Part shown: positions 1 through 13,644 of the stretch, one piece after another | How the letters are laid out: every line of letters starts with the position of its first letter | Position numbering within the stretch: position 1 is the first letter of the stretch | Assembly: GCA_964006375.1 (NCBI GenBank) | Contig: OZ023263.1 | Coordinates: 138,789,173-138,853,172 of the forward strand | Origin: Tillus elongatus | Lineage: Eukaryota; Arthropoda; Insecta; Coleoptera; Cleridae | DNA: 64,000 nucleotides | Direction: 5' to 3' | Notes under the pieces: generated by a model | The model's database searches: none | Told to the model about the DNA's origin: nothing | Seen by the model: only the letters and a program-made list of their open reading frames with translations | Position numbers and translations under genes: made by a program

Positions 1-745
1 TTTTAGTTATTAGATTAAACGTGAACATATTTGAACTTATAGAGACTTTAAACTCATGGTGCTGATCAATAGTAAACACACTATTTTATGTATGGATTTC
101 ACTTGTTTCCATTTATTTAACACATTTAGAAATCGTATAAACTGTGATGTTATTTTGGCGGCATTGTTTGTATCAGAAAGCGGTTTGGTATCCCACTAGT
201 TCATTGATGATTACCAACCTTTTACCGTTTTAAGTATATGTATTTTGATAACTGTGTTTTCTTCTATTTAGTTATCGATATACAAAAGAGTTAATTGTCA
301 GCCTTTGGGGGGCTTTTCCATGTTTATAAAAAACCCCTATTTTTCTGCGATAAATAACCATATTCTTGAAAGCTTGATAAAGGGAAAATAATATAGACTC
401 TCAACCGTTAGGTAAATTATACCGCAGTGGTTTGTTGCGACTACAGCTGTGTTCTTGACAGTGATACTTTAAGACTCATATCCGAAGACTATCTTTACCC
501 ATTATGATTGTTTATTACTTCAGGGCGTTCTAATATATTAGATGTACCATTTTCGAGCTTAAAATAACATAGTACAATAACTCAACGTATTATTTACATA
601 TATCCTACAAGAGTGCTCTAAATACAATCTATCTTATCCAAAAGACCCAAAACAGTTAAGAGAAACCTTATAAAAGAGGTTCTAAATTATAAAACTAGGA
701 CACAGTCATGGTTGCGACTATAGGTTAGTTCGCCTTGAGCAGCGA
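1..745. other. AT-rich sequence without recognisable gene
   Basis: I see no credible reading frame, RNA gene or repeat shared with the rest of the window here. It is plain AT-rich flank of the BEL element that follows. Confidence 0.6.
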
Positions 746-852
746 TAATGATTTATTATTATTATAATAATAATAATAATTAGTATTATTATTACTACTA
801 CTATTATTACTATTACTAATACTATTATTTTTATTTTTATTATTATTATTAT
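746..852. repeat. imperfect (ATT)n microsatellite
   Basis: Degenerate ATT/TTA/CTA trinucleotide tract. The BEL/Pao element begins directly at its right edge, and a matching ATT-rich tract resumes beyond the element's right end, so the element probably inserted into this simple repeat. Confidence 0.85.
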
Positions 853-878
853 TGTTAGATACCGTTAGAAACGGTCAG
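853..878 (+). repeat. stub of BEL 5' LTR
   Basis: These 26 bases (TGTTAGATACCGTTAGAAAC, then GGTCAG) match the first 26 bases of the 3' LTR at 4467. The sequence then jumps straight into gag, so the rest of the 5' LTR, the primer-binding site and the leader have been deleted. Confidence 0.85.
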
Positions 879-1630
879 GTCAGGTCTGTAGCATTGTCTG
901 TAATTACATCATTAGAGTTGTCATCGGGAAATTACAACCAAGCACTAGAGCTACTGAAAAACATATTCGACAATAAAAAAATACTTATATTCAAACACAT
1001 AGAACAGCTTTTCCAACTCCCGAGTGTCCAAAAGTAAGATGTATTTTCGCTTCGACAATTATTATAGTCCGTTCTAAAACATGTTAGAGGTGTCATTGAC
1101 GGACTATATCGTTAATAACTGGGATCTTCTTCTTATTTACATTGTAAGGTGCAGATTAGATGCTGTCACTGTTCGTGAGTGGGAAACACACTGCACTACG
1201 ATTAGTGACGACATACCAAAATTTGAAAAAATGAGGAATTTTCTGCAACAAAAGTGTCAAATTTTAGACAGTCTGGGTAATAAACAGGTCACACCGTCAA
1301 ATCCAGGGTTTCATACAACATTTGCAAATAAAAAACCTGTACATAAACAAAATCAATCTAATATAGACAAACAACATAAAGTGCAATATTCATTTGCAGC
1401 TACTAGAGAAGGGGTTGCTAAGATAAACAATGCCCATTTTGTCAAGGCAAACATGGCATTTATCTATGTGATAATTTTTAAAAGTTATCTCCAGAAAGCC
1501 GTGCAAATGAAGTGAGTAACATGCAAATATGTTCACAAGGCGATCATTACTTAGGTAAATGCTTTGGCAAAAGATGTAGAGTGTGTGGAGAAAGCATAAT
1601 ACACTTCTTCACACCAGCAGACCACAAGTT
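879..1630 (+). pseudogene. BEL gag remnant (DUF1759-like, zinc knuckle)
   Basis: Two frames carry gag-like sequence. The first (to 1037) has the NYNQALELL...HIEQLFQLPS pattern of the DUF1759 gag family. The second (1081-1515) has WDLLLIYIV and REWE, which normally follow in the same protein. Around 1520-1615 a third stretch shows spaced Cys and His residues (CSQGDH, GKCFGKRCRVCG) like the BEL zinc knuckle. The role would be capsid and nucleocapsid formation with RNA binding. Frames are broken by stops and indels and the N-terminus is missing. Confidence 0.75.
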
Positions 1631-2155
1631 ACAACAGATAAAATAAGTATTCATAATTCAAGTATATCAACACATAACCATGTAGATGATTTTACGAACA
1701 TCATTTTGTCCACAGCGTTAGTAGAAATTGTCTTTCCAAAAAGAAACATTTTTTGCAGAGTTTTGCGCGATTCAGGCTCACAATCAAATTTTTTGACACA
1801 AGAGTTGTGTGATCTTTTAGAAATAGTTCCTAAAGAGACCCGAATCTAAATTAAGGGAGTAAATTCGGCCTTGTCAACAATTTCAAAGAGTGCTGAAGTA
1901 GTAATAAAGTCACGATTTACTGACCTCAAGGCAAGGTTAACATTTTTAGTAGTACCAAAAATTACATAGAATATCCCATTGATTAACATTGACAGAGAAA
2001 TGATTGAAATTCCATTTTCAATTAATCTGGCAGATCCAGAATTTTACAAATCCTCAAAAATAGACATGTTAATTGGATTTGAAATATTTGTCGAACTTTT
2101 AAATCAAGGGCAGACCTAACTCAGTAAAAATGCCCCAGTTTTCCAGAATACACAA
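1631..2155 (+). pseudogene. BEL aspartic protease remnant
   Basis: The frame to 1849 contains RDSGSQSNFLT, matching the LDSGSQxxFIT active-site pattern of BEL (A17) proteases, with Leu before Asp replaced by Arg. Downstream to about 2130 the homologous sequence continues in a different frame with stops. The protease would cleave the polyprotein; this copy is broken. Confidence 0.65.
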
Positions 2156-3345
2156 TTGGGATGGGTTGCTGCTGGAACAGTAGACACGAACATGCCGAAC
2201 GTTCACAAATCAATGTGTAACCTATCATACACTAATATTGACGACCACGTTAAGAAGTTTTGGGAATTGGAAGAAGTGTCTTTGAAAAAGTCATACACCA
2301 AGGAAGATGAAGATGGTGAAAACGATTTTCGACAAAACTTCAAACGGTTAGATATCGGCAGATATGAAGTTAGACTTCCATTCAAGGACGAATCATCAAA
2401 ACTGGGAGATTCAAAAAACATGCCAGTTCGCAGATTGTTGAGTTTGGAATGAAAACTCAACAATCAACCACATATAAAACAAGGGTATGTAAATTTCATT
2501 TCCAAGTTGCCGTATATGAAGCAGATACAAGATTCCAAGAGATATTGTGGACAAACGATTTCTGTTATCCAGTCCAAGTGTACAGACTCAAGACATTTAC
2601 ATATGGAACGTCTCCTGCACCATTCTTAGCTACGAGATGTCTCTTTCAGTTAGCTACAGATGAACAGCTACGCTTTAATCAAGCATCAAAAATACTGCTT
2701 AGGGATTTATATGTAGACGACATGTTAACGGGTGCAAACTCAAAAGAAGATCCCCAAAAACTCTACATCGAATTGACAGAACTACTTGCCATGGGAAGAT
2801 TTCAATTACGCAAGTGGGGGACATATGAACTGTCCGTACTTCAAACAAGCAACACTGAATACAATCACACTTTTGTCATAAACAATGATGAGAGCAAGAC
2901 CTTAGGATTGCTCTGGAACAGCAGTCATGATTCGTTTAAATTTCAAATTGACTTAAGTTTAGATTTCAGTCCAACAAAGAGAACCATGTTGTCGAAATTT
3001 GTTAGAGAATTTTCGACCCACTATGGTTTATTGGCCAGGCGACAACAACTTCTAAGCTGTTTATGCAGGAACTTGGGCAATCACAGGTAGACTGGGATGA
3101 AATAGTACCAGAAAACATTTCCACAAGATGGGTAAGATTCCAGGCAGAGTTGTCTTGCATAAACGAAATGGAAATAAAAAGAAGAGTAATTGTGAACGAC
3201 ACACTTTACAACATAGAAAATTACATGGGTTTTGTGACACTTCTCAGAGAGCATATGGTGCATGCATCTACTTGAAATGATGGGACAGTAACAAACAGTT
3301 TTTCACAAGGCTTCTGTGCTCTAAATCTAGAGTGGCGCCACTCAA
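2156..3345 (+). pseudogene. BEL reverse transcriptase / RNase H remnant
   Basis: A segment beginning MGWVAAG and FWELEEVS (2156-2452) is the BEL linker before RT. It runs into the frame at 2449-3090, which carries RT palm sequence including YVDDMLTG near 2710. Between them the first catalytic part of RT is shortened. At 3063-3275 the sequence MQELGQSQVDWDE and, one frame over, GFCDTSQRAYGACIYL mark the connection and the start of the RNase H-like region. LLCSKSRVAPLKT near 3300-3350 is the last recognisable piece before another deletion. Several frames are needed, so this is non-functional. Confidence 0.8.
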
Positions 3346-4148
3346 GACAGTCAGTTAACCCAGATGAGAACTTTGTGCAGCACTATTACCCTCACAATTA
3401 CACAAGAGGGTATCAGGGTCATTGGAAAGGATTATAAATTCAGACAATGCGACAACATTTTTAGGAGCCAATAATGAATTGAAGAACACCTTTTCACTCT
3501 TGACAGCTGAACATCACTGGAACCAAGTGCAAGAATATGTCAACCATCGTCACATGAAATGGAATTATATTCCTCCTAGATCACCACACTTTGGAGGGCT
3601 ATGGGAGGCAGCAGTGAAATCTTTAAACTCTCTAACCCTTAAGCGAGTTGGAAATGGAATTTTCACATATGAAGAATACACTAACGCTACTCACACAAAT
3701 TCAAGCCATATTAAACTCAAGACCCCTTACCTCCCTTTCCAATGATCCCAGTGATCTCGACGTCCTTACCCCTTTCCATTTTCTCATAGGGGACTCACTC
3801 ACAAGTAACCCTGAACTAAATTACCAAGCTATGCCGGTCAACAGGTTGTCGCGTTGGCAACAAATTCAGAATGTCAAACATTTTTGGAAAAGATGGTCAT
3901 CTGAATATTTACAAGGTCTCCAACAACGATCCAAATGGAATGGACAACAATCAGCAGCAGTTCAAGTTGGGTCCATGGTATTATTAAGAGATGACCATCT
4001 GGTACCTCTTCACTGGCGACTGGGTCGGATCCTACAGGTGCATCTCGGCGTAGATGGTATAGTGCGAGTGGTGACTGTTAGAACAGTAAGTGGAACTTAC
4101 AAAAGAGCATTGAACAAGGTATGTATTCTGCCTATTGACAAAGAGTGA
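3346..4148 (+). pseudogene. BEL integrase remnant with DUF5641-like C-terminus
   Basis: Frame 3422-3745 contains INSDNATTFLGANNELK (second catalytic Asp region) and PPRSPHFGGLWEAAVKS (catalytic Glu region). Frame 3648-4148 continues with ILNSRPLT...FHFLIGD and the DUF5641-type end (KRWSSEYL, GSMVLLRDD, LGRI). Integrase would insert the cDNA into the genome. The N-terminal zinc-binding part and the first Asp are missing through a deletion that fuses RNase H sequence to mid-integrase, and a frameshift lies near 3660. Confidence 0.85.
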
Positions 4149-4466
4149 CGTGTTAGTGACTGTGAAGTGAAAAGTTTGACTGTTCCCTCCAGTGGATACA
4201 GTCAAGGAAGTACTTGTATTGGTTTATTGGCATTTCCTTTTTTTGACATAATGTAAATAGTGTGAATATTTTTCGTAACAGTGTGTTTCAGACAGTTTTG
4301 TATATAGTTTAATTTAGTTATTTTTTTTATTCAAATTGTTCAGTTTGACATTTTACTTTGGTTTAGAATAAGTTCAGTGTATATTATTTGTTTCAAAGTA
4401 TTGAAACTTTAGTTTACCTATCCACACATCATTTTGAAAGATTTCAGTCTTTCAAGGGGGCGGCTA
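4149..4466 (+). other. BEL 3' untranslated region and polypurine tract
   Basis: Non-coding stretch between the integrase stop and the 3' LTR. The purine-rich AAGGGGGCGG at about 4454-4463, just before the LTR, is the likely plus-strand primer site. Confidence 0.6.
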
Positions 4467-4787
4467 TGTTAGATACCGTTAGAAACGGTCAGTTGTGCCA
4501 CTAGCCCTGCCAACCCTGAGAGTTCGGCATACAGCTGTATCAGTCTCAAGTTAACATTCAGAACGCACACAGCGTACAGTTCAAGTCACACAGATATATT
4601 CAAACACAAACAGTGTACATTATATAATACGAACAGTAGTCAATGTAATATAGACGTATAATTTATGTGATTATTAATAGTGCAAATTAAATAGTTTAGT
4701 GTACATACATACAAATGGTTTTAATTCACTAATCAGTCATCATAATGAAATACATAACAAACATTAATTCTACACATACACTATACA
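4467..4787 (+). repeat. BEL 3' LTR
   Basis: Begins TGTTAGATACC, preceded by a polypurine tract, and ends CTATACA before ATT-rich flank. Its first 26 bases recur at 853. The 321-bp length is estimated from the TG...CA ends and the ATTAT flanks. Confidence 0.7.
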
Positions 4788-4860
4788 ATTATTATTGTTG
4801 TTATTATTGTTACAGTTATTATTTTTTTACTGTTATTATTTTATTATTATTAGCTTATTG
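4788..4860. repeat. imperfect (ATT)n tract
   Basis: ATT/GTT trinucleotide repeat, evidently the other half of the tract at 746-852 split by the BEL insertion. Confidence 0.75.
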
Positions 4861-6875
<2,015 letters not shown>

Positions 6876-8291
6876 ACTCTAGACGCAGCAAATACGTTAT
6901 GGTAGTGAATTTTCATAAGAATTGTACATTATTAGTAAGATATATTATTAAAACTAATTCTTTAAATTTAAATGGACCTTGGAGATCGGTTTTAGAGTCC
7001 CAGTTAGCGATTATTTGAAAAAAAATATATTTTATATGGAGCTGCTAAATTAAAATTTGGTCTTAGATAGGTAATATGTGAGTACTGCAAGTGCCTTTAA
7101 AAAAATTGTGTTACAAATTTCATTAAAGTTACAAACGTTTTTCAGAAAAAATAAATTAGTTACAAAGGGAATGTACCTGTCGAATTATAAAAATATTTAA
7201 ATACTGCAAGTGTCTTAAAAAATGGTGTTAAAAATTTCATTAAAGTTACAAACGTTTTTCAGAAAAAAATAATTATTTACAGAGGGAATATACCTGTCGA
7301 ATTATAAATATGACAGGTATTTTGTTTATTGTTTGGGTGGTTTTGTTTTAGTCAACCCATCCAGTTTTTGCAAACAATAAACAACAAAAAATATTTATTT
7401 ATTATGGTAGAAAATTTTCGTAGAAATATTTCAAATCCGAAAGCTCAAAAAATTTCCCATTAAGCCAGAATCTTCAATCTTGAACCTTAGTTACACCTAT
7501 GTAAACGCACGTGGGTAATAAATTAAAGAAAAATAACATATTGAGCTTCGTTTTGTTTTAAAAAACCCTTTTTGTTGTTTATTGTTTGCAAAAACTGGAT
7601 GGGTTGACTAAAAGAAAACCATCCAAACAATTAATAAGGAAAAATACCTGTCATATTTATAATTTGACAGGTACATTCCCTTTGTAAATAATTAATTATT
7701 TTCTGAAAAACTGTTGTAAGTTTAATGAAATTTGTAACACATTTTTTAAAGACACTCGCAGTATTTACATATTATATCTAAGACCAAATTTTAATTTAGT
7801 AGCTCCATATAAAATATAATTTTTTTCCAATAATCGCTAACTGGGACTCTAAAACCGTTCTCTAAGGTCCATTTAAATTTAAACAATTAGTTTTAATAAT
7901 ATATCTTACTAATAGTGTACAATTCTTATGAAAATTCACTACCATAATGTACTTGGTGCGTCTAGAGTTTTTTATAATTCGACAGGTACATTCCCTTTAT
8001 AAATCATTTATTTTTTCTGAAAAACGTTTGTAACTTTAATGAAATTTGTAAGACAATTTTTTTAAAGACACTTGCAGTAGTTACATATTATATCCAAGAC
8101 CAAATTTTAATTTAGTAGCTCCATATAAAATATAATTTTTTTCAAATAATCGCTAACTGGGACTCTAAAACCGATCTCCAAGGTCCATTTAAATTTAAAG
8201 AATTAGTTTTAATAATATATCTTATTAATAGTGTACAATTCTTATGAAAATTCACTACCATAACGTACTTGCTGCGTCTAGAGTTTTTTGT
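6876..8291. mobile_element. fold-back DNA element with long inverted arms
   Basis: The left end (AAACTCTAGACGCAGCAAAT...TGGTAGTGAATTTTCAT) is the reverse complement of the right end (ATGAAAATTCACTACCATAA...TGCTGCGTCTAGAGTTT). Similarity continues inward for roughly 450 bp on each side (about 6876-7390 against 7555-7975). The left arm has a partial internal duplication (two copies of the GAATATACCTGTCGAATTAT type, near 7165 and 7285). The right arm is duplicated as two tandem units, about 7642-7975 and 7977-8287. The middle (7390-7555) carries a motif (GTAAACGCACGTGGGTAATA) related to 26540, 59870 and 61620. There is no coding capacity, so it must be mobilised in trans. Its ends match the terminus shared by many elements in this window. 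Confidence 0.85.
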
Positions 8292-9319
8292 GATACTGGA
8301 ACCAATAAGTATAAGTTAGTATTTGTTTCACTTGCCAGGTTATTAAAAATATGGAAGAACACAAATAACGATAAGCATGTGCTACTTACATTTGATCAAC
8401 AACTATTGTGTCAGAAACTTTAGGACCAAATCAAAAGAACATTTTTTAATAACAACTCTAACATAATATGTAGAGATATAATATAAAGAGCTTTATAACA
8501 ACAAACGTGGCTAGTGGCTACTACTCCATGTAAGGATGCCTTGCAAAATAAAACCATAAACAATAATAACGAATCTTCGAATGTTTTGAGGTTAGATTGA
8601 TATTGAAGAAATATATTTCTGGATTATAATGCTACTGGCGCTGAAGCATCGGAAATTATTACTGAGCTTATAGTTTTAAACCATTTCATTGAAGTGAAAC
8701 TTCTATTTGGTCTATTTTGTAATATATATAACAAAACATTTCAGTTTAAAAAAAAGTAAATAACACGTCCAGTGTCTGACGTTTCAGAGTCGGCAGTCGG
8801 TGACTCTCGTTTAGCGGTGACAGTTGCCCTTCCATGCAGCGGTGTCAGATTGAGTAAATTAGAATTTAAGATAAATCAAATGAGAAATTATTGGTAACTC
8901 AACATTTATTAATATTAAGCCACATTTATTAGATGGATTAATTTTTTTGACGAACTTTTATTTGTCATTAATAAGTACAAATACGTGTTATTACCCCATG
9001 TTTTACATTTTAAGATTAAAAGAAATTTTATTAAATCTGACAACCCGGCACCTTTATATTTAATTGTCAGGTGACTGTGGCTCTATTTGAATTATCTCTG
9101 TAAAATTACGCATTCACAGTCTAACCATCCGTATCAACATTGAACCCGGGAAATGCTGTATGAAATTTGAACTGATATCTTAGACTGTTCGTTTATTTAT
9201 TATTTTGATTTTTTAATAACTCCTGTCCTCGTATGCCATTTAATTTGAAATTTGGTTAGCTGTTATATTGTAACGTCTCCTATATATGTGCAAATGTTCA
9301 TTCGAAACACTTCTACGAA
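8292..9319. other. non-coding, unassigned
   Basis: Only short frames; no recognised element. A slightly GC-richer patch lies near 8765-8850. Confidence 0.5.
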
Positions 9320-9462
9320 AAATTAGACGCATCTACGAACTCATCCAAGCCATTAACAAAATCAAGGTAATTCCCAAATTTGGTCGAAATCGGTCAAGTA
9401 TTTTTTGAGTTAGCGGTTGGATACATACTTACATACATACATATACATACACACACACACAC

Positions 9463-9536
<74 letters not shown>

Positions 9537-9602
9537 CGCGCTCATTTGAAACATTTTTCGAAAAGTCTTACCATCGTGAATTTTCTTAATGAAAATTCAC
9601 TA
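9320..9602 (+). mobile_element. HINE/DINE-1-like element fragment with (CA)n(TA)n core
   Basis: This has the conserved left-of-microsatellite block (GAACTCATCCAAGCC, TTTTTTGAGTTAGCGGTTGG), then CA and TA tracts (9450-9531). The right block follows (TTCGCGCTCATTTGAA), with the end hairpin GAATTTTCTTAATGAAAATTC followed by ACTAA. The same order occurs near 21300, 35900, 39250, 43400, 51950, 52700 and 63050. Confidence 0.7.
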
Positions 9603-9684
9603 ATAATATAAATTAACAGAATTGTCAGTGTGGTGTTATGGTAGCGAAATTTAAATTTATTACAATGAAATGGGAGTTTCATTA

Positions 9685-9687
<3 letters not shown>

Positions 9688-9765
<78 letters not shown>
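9688..9765. repeat. (TA)n microsatellite
   Basis: Pure AT dinucleotide tract. Confidence 0.98.
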
Positions 9766-9769
<4 letters not shown>

Positions 9770-9968
9770 TAAACTTGTGACAAATATATTCCATACATCG
9801 TCGTAAATCCCATATTATTTCATACTGAAAAAGATCACACCATTTTGCTTCAGTTTCGAAACATTTAAAATTTGTATGACAACAATTTTTATGGGCTATT
9901 TAAAATACTAGCCTTTTCTACTGGATTCAAAATGTAATTATTACTATTATTTCTTCACTTATCGTATG

Positions 9969-9970
9969 TG

Positions 9971-10044
<74 letters not shown>
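9969..10044. repeat. (TA)n microsatellite
   Basis: Pure AT dinucleotide tract bordered by TATGTG-like variants. Confidence 0.98.
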
Positions 10045-10049
<5 letters not shown>

Positions 10050-10969
10050 TTATTTATATATTTATTTCTCTTCTCAAGGTATGGATCTAATATCGGATTA
10101 GCATTTTGCTTTACTATAAATTGTTTTCACTTTTGACCTATTCAGTTTACTCTAGAGTATTAGATATTTCACTAAAGTATTTTCAATTGACTCTTAGTTT
10201 TGTTCTTGTACAAATTTTCTAAATTTTGCTATTTTTATGCTTATTGGATGATACTTTTATAGGTCAGAACAACCAGACTATGGAAATAAAATCTACAAGC
10301 TAAATAGTTAAAATCTTATAAGAATAAATGGATCAACGTATGTTTTATGATTTTGCCGATATTTCGGCCTTTTCTTTGTTTTTTTTTATAAAGAATTTTA
10401 GAAAAATAGTCCCATTAATATTACAAATACGGTAAACAAATCATTAAATGGTTTTTAAGCTAACCAAAGAACATAGAAATTTGCACATTAATGTTTACAA
10501 TAATTACAATTGGACTTACTACTTATATGTCTTTTTTCTCTTCATGTCGAAATTAGGACTATTTGTTCAATCTGGTGATGTGGGTTTTTATTATGTACCA
10601 TTACGCTGCTGCAGATAATTATTGTGTGGCTTTTGTTACTGCAGAATACTCATTGGCTTCCATATGGCTTTCACTGAAAATCAGAGCTAATTTCCTTCAT
10701 ACTTGTGGTTACCACTCAAAAACTTCTTTTATGGGAGGTCACAAGTAATTTGCTACCTACTGCTACTGACTATATACTGAAAAATCTCCTCTTTAAATTG
10801 CCAATCTTTTTCTCCTCTTGCGTCTCCGCTGTCGTTACTTCTTCCCGACTGTTCAAGACTTCTGTCCCTCTCCTTTTAACACATGATTTTCGATCGAGAC
10901 CACTAGCAAGCCATCCTGCGACGGTTCATTGCCTCTATCAAAAACAACACATCGATTCATTGATTGTTG
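10045..10969. other. non-coding, unassigned
   Basis: Contains small frames (for example 10563-10748) with no recognisable domain or splice context. Confidence 0.5.
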
Positions 10970-11124
10970 TTGCCCTTTTTTTTTCCCAGGACTCGTCCGC
11001 GGCCTTGCCGCCCCGATAGCACTGCAACCTTTGGTTGATTGTGCATACCCTTAGTCTTACTCCACCCATTCTAAAAATCATTGTGCCTTGAACTAGTCTG
11101 CACAGCGATTGGTAGGGTGAAGTG

Positions 11125-11950
11125 TTATATTGCTGTCTCTGGTCTAGACTGACCGTAGATCAGTTGTCTTTTGCGGTCCAGAGCTTTACACTCGCACAAG
11201 ATGTGCTGGGCTGATTCCTTCCCCTCGCCGCAGAGTTTGCATGCGAGGTCACCTTCGAACCGCCCCATTTCATGCAGGTGTTTCTTGACGGCCATGTATC
11301 CCGTCAAGAGACCTGTTGTGTTTCTGAGCTGTCCTCTGCTAAGATTTAGCAGCTCCACAGCTCTCTTTGAACTGGGTCCGTCAATTATTGACTTCTCATG
11401 TCTGAGCCCTGGACAGTCCGCCCAGTACACCTTGTGTTGGTTTCTGACCCAGGACTTAATGGCTCCCTGACAGTGCTCTTTGTCACGCCCAGAGCCGGTT
11501 CTGGTCCCATAAATAGTTCTGATGACCCTCTCTTCGCGAGACTGTCAGCTTCTTCATTGCCTTTGACCCCCGAGTGACCCGGCACCCAGATGAGGGTCAT
11601 CTCATTCTGCCCAGCCAGGTGGCTCGTCTCGTCTCGGCACTCACTCACCAGCCAGGAATTTACCCGTGGGCTACTTAGTGCCTTAAGGGCTGCCTGGCTG
11701 TCTGTGGCTATGAAGATCCGCTTGTTAGTGTAGCCCCTCCTCTTGTTCTCCCCACACAGTGCAGGATGGCATACATCTCGGCCTGAAACACCGTTGCATG
11801 GGCTCCGAGGGAAATACTATGACTTACACTCGGTTCTTCCGAGTAAACAGCTGCCCCCGTCCCACGCTCACCGCCGGATCCGTCCGTGAACCAGACGAGC
11901 GCGTCCCGTGGTATACCCGGTGTCTCCTCCCGCCATGCCTCGCGGTCGGG
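11125..11950 (-). pseudogene. LINE RNase H domain and C-terminus
   Basis: Read on the minus strand, the catalytic pattern is present: FTDGSGG (near 11890), QAEMYAIL (near 11780), ATDSQAALKAL (near 11700) and WVPGHSGVKGNEEADSLA (near 11575). This matches the D-E-D-D set of LINE-encoded RNase H. The tail CKLCGEGKESAQHILCEC (near 11240) is the Cys-rich C-terminus normal for these proteins. The role is removal of the RNA strand during element copying. Frames shift at least twice, so no functional protein can be made. Confidence 0.85.
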
Positions 11951-12003
11951 GATTTACACTGTAAAGTTGTTTTCCCTGCATATTCGCGGGCTCGCGAAGT
12001 CTG

Positions 12004-12656
12004 ACATCATTTCAAGCATGGACTCCTTCACGATCTCCTGAATTTTGCAGTGGCCCCTGAAGCCTGCGTTAATCTTCAGTCTACCATTGCAGGCTAGTCT
12101 GTGTAGTCCTAGCCTGGCCTCCCCCATAATAACTAAGTGTAGGGGGGGGGGGGGGGGGTAGATCCAGCAACACCTCCATGGCGGCTGTTGGGGTTGAAGA
12201 CATGGCCCCTGTGATGCCTAGGCAAGCCATCCTTTAGATCTTGCATAGTTTTTGTTTGGCACTGGATTGTGTCACCTTAGGCCACCAGACCAGTGCCGCG
12301 TATGTTAACGATGGTCTGACCACCCTTGTGTACAGCCAGTGGGCCATACTAGGTCTTAGTCCCCACGTTTTTCCATATAGCCGCCTAGTGACGGCTAAGG
12401 TCATGACTGCCTTACGCAGAATTTTTTCAACGTGACCATTGCAGGTTAGCTTAGAGTCCAATACGACCCCAAGATCTTTTACCTCCCTGACCATTGCAAT
12501 GTTCCTACTGTATAGAGTGAGAGTTCTGTGGTTGTCCTGCTTCCTCTTCCTCGTAAACGGTATGACGGTTGCTTTCTCGGGGCTCACCCGAGCCCTTGAC
12601 CAACCGTCCACCCTTCCACCAGTTGTTACCCTTACTTGGTGAAACTGGTCCATACT
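12004..12656 (-). pseudogene. LINE reverse transcriptase C-terminal part
   Basis: The minus-strand frame from about 12650 carries VIPFTRKRK, VREVKDLGVVLDSKLTCNGH and WGLRPSMAHWLYTRVVRPSL. These are the thumb-side blocks found after the YADD box in R1/LOA/I-like LINEs. The YADD box itself lies beyond the truncation. The region from about 12230 down to 12004 continues toward RNase H in broken frame. Confidence 0.8.
12142..12158. repeat. 17-base G run
   Basis: Homopolymer inside the dead LINE. It is likely a slippage product, and its length is unreliable in any assembly. Confidence 0.8.
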
Positions 12657-12699
12657 ACATACAGACTTGGAGACTACTTCTGTCTCCAAGTCTGTATGT
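12657..12699. repeat. perfect 18-bp inverted repeat at LINE 5' truncation
   Basis: ACATACAGACTTGGAGAC (12657-12674) and its exact reverse complement (12682-12699) flank a 7-base loop. It lies at the point where LINE homology ends, suggesting a snap-back during the truncated insertion. Confidence 0.85.
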
Positions 12700-13359
12700 A
12701 TAACACATCGATGAGTTTCCCGATAAAGATTGTGTGTCGTTTCTACCTTGTTATTCATGTGAAATGCTTTGCACATGTTTATCTCTTCATACATTGAAGT
12801 CTATAAAAACACCGCTTTATCACACGTGTCTCTTTCACGTCACACACTGCACTTCTAACTTCTACCTTATCTCCTAAACATTTGCTATTTACAACCTGCG
12901 TCTATACACCAATAACTACCTAATTAATTTAACACATAAACTTTTCTTTCCTTTTATAAAACAGTTTAATGTTTGTAAAATAAAATCAACAAATTTTTTC
13001 TACTCTTTTTTTACAATGATATGTATCTTTATTTTCGTTTTACAAATCCTCTGATAAATGTTTCTGGCTAAATTAAATGCTCAGTGGCATTATGCTAATT
13101 ATCCTCTAGGACTTTTTTTAACTATTCAGTAAATTTACACTTCGGGATACTTAAACTTTATAGATATGACTCCTTTTTCTCCATTTATATCCTTGAGAAT
13201 AGAATAGGTGCAAGGCTAGATGTATTCTCACCATAATTAGAACCGGCAATAGAATAAATATTTCCGAAACCTCGGCATTATACTACAGAGTTTTACCTTG
13301 CAACTTACAGCTCTTCCACAACATTTTTTTCAGAAATAGTAATATTGTAGTCACGTAGG
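12700..13359. other. non-coding; decayed satellite-like fragment at 13205-13250
   Basis: Mostly unassigned AT-rich sequence. Around 13205-13250 the text GGCTAGATGTATTCTC...AATTAGAACCGG is a diverged, reverse-oriented match to part of the 307-bp repeat unit at 60.3-61.1 kb. Confidence 0.45.
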
Positions 13360-13360
13360 C

Positions 13361-13391
<31 letters not shown>

Positions 13392-13394
13392 GCA

Positions 13395-13479
<85 letters not shown>
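13360..13479. repeat. compound (CA)n(CG)n(TA)n microsatellite
   Basis: CA tract, then about 18 bases of alternating CG, then a TA tract of about 80 bp. Confidence 0.97.
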
Positions 13480-13481
<2 letters not shown>

Positions 13482-13644
13482 GGTGCGCATGCTGATTAAA
13501 AAGAGTTACAAGGCTTCTAAAAATTTTCTAACATAACACAAGTGCTGTTTACAGAGTGTTTTTTAAAATTAAGTTACATTCTTATAAAAAGTCGCTTCCC
13601 CAAACCGTTTGCTGCAAGAACTTCTTATTCTAGTTCGTAATGCT

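Larger units (their letters stand above)
853..4787 (+). mobile_element. degenerate BEL/Pao LTR retrotransposon
   Basis: Fragments of gag, A17-type protease, reverse transcriptase with a YVDD box, RNase H and integrase follow in the order typical of BEL/Pao elements. An LTR (4467-4787) closes the right end, and the first 26 bases of the same LTR (853-878) open the left end. The body is about half the usual 6-7 kb, with many frameshifts and at least three internal deletions (early RT, RNase H to integrase, and most of the 5' LTR plus leader). The candidate target duplication ATTAT (848-852 and 4788-4792) fits the 5 bp usual for BEL, but both copies lie in ATT repeat, so it is not strong proof. 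It cannot be autonomous. Confidence 0.9.
10970..12656 (-). mobile_element. 5'-truncated LINE with C-terminal RNase H (R1/LOA/I-like group)
   Basis: On the minus strand the order is the end of RT, then RNase H, a terminal Cys/His region and a short 3' UTR ending near 10975 in an A-run (T-run on plus). It is GC-rich compared with its surroundings. The 5' part (most of RT and all of the endonuclease) is absent, as expected for aborted target-primed reverse transcription. A second, shorter copy of its 3' end lies at 21577-21850. Frameshifts and a 17-G run show it is dead. Confidence 0.85.

Noticed and set aside
748..855. Possible origin or matrix-attachment role of the ATT tract
   Set aside because: Simple-sequence composition is the only evidence.
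11171..12004. Plus-strand frames opposite the RNase H LINE
   Set aside because: Shadows of the minus-strand LINE coding sequence.
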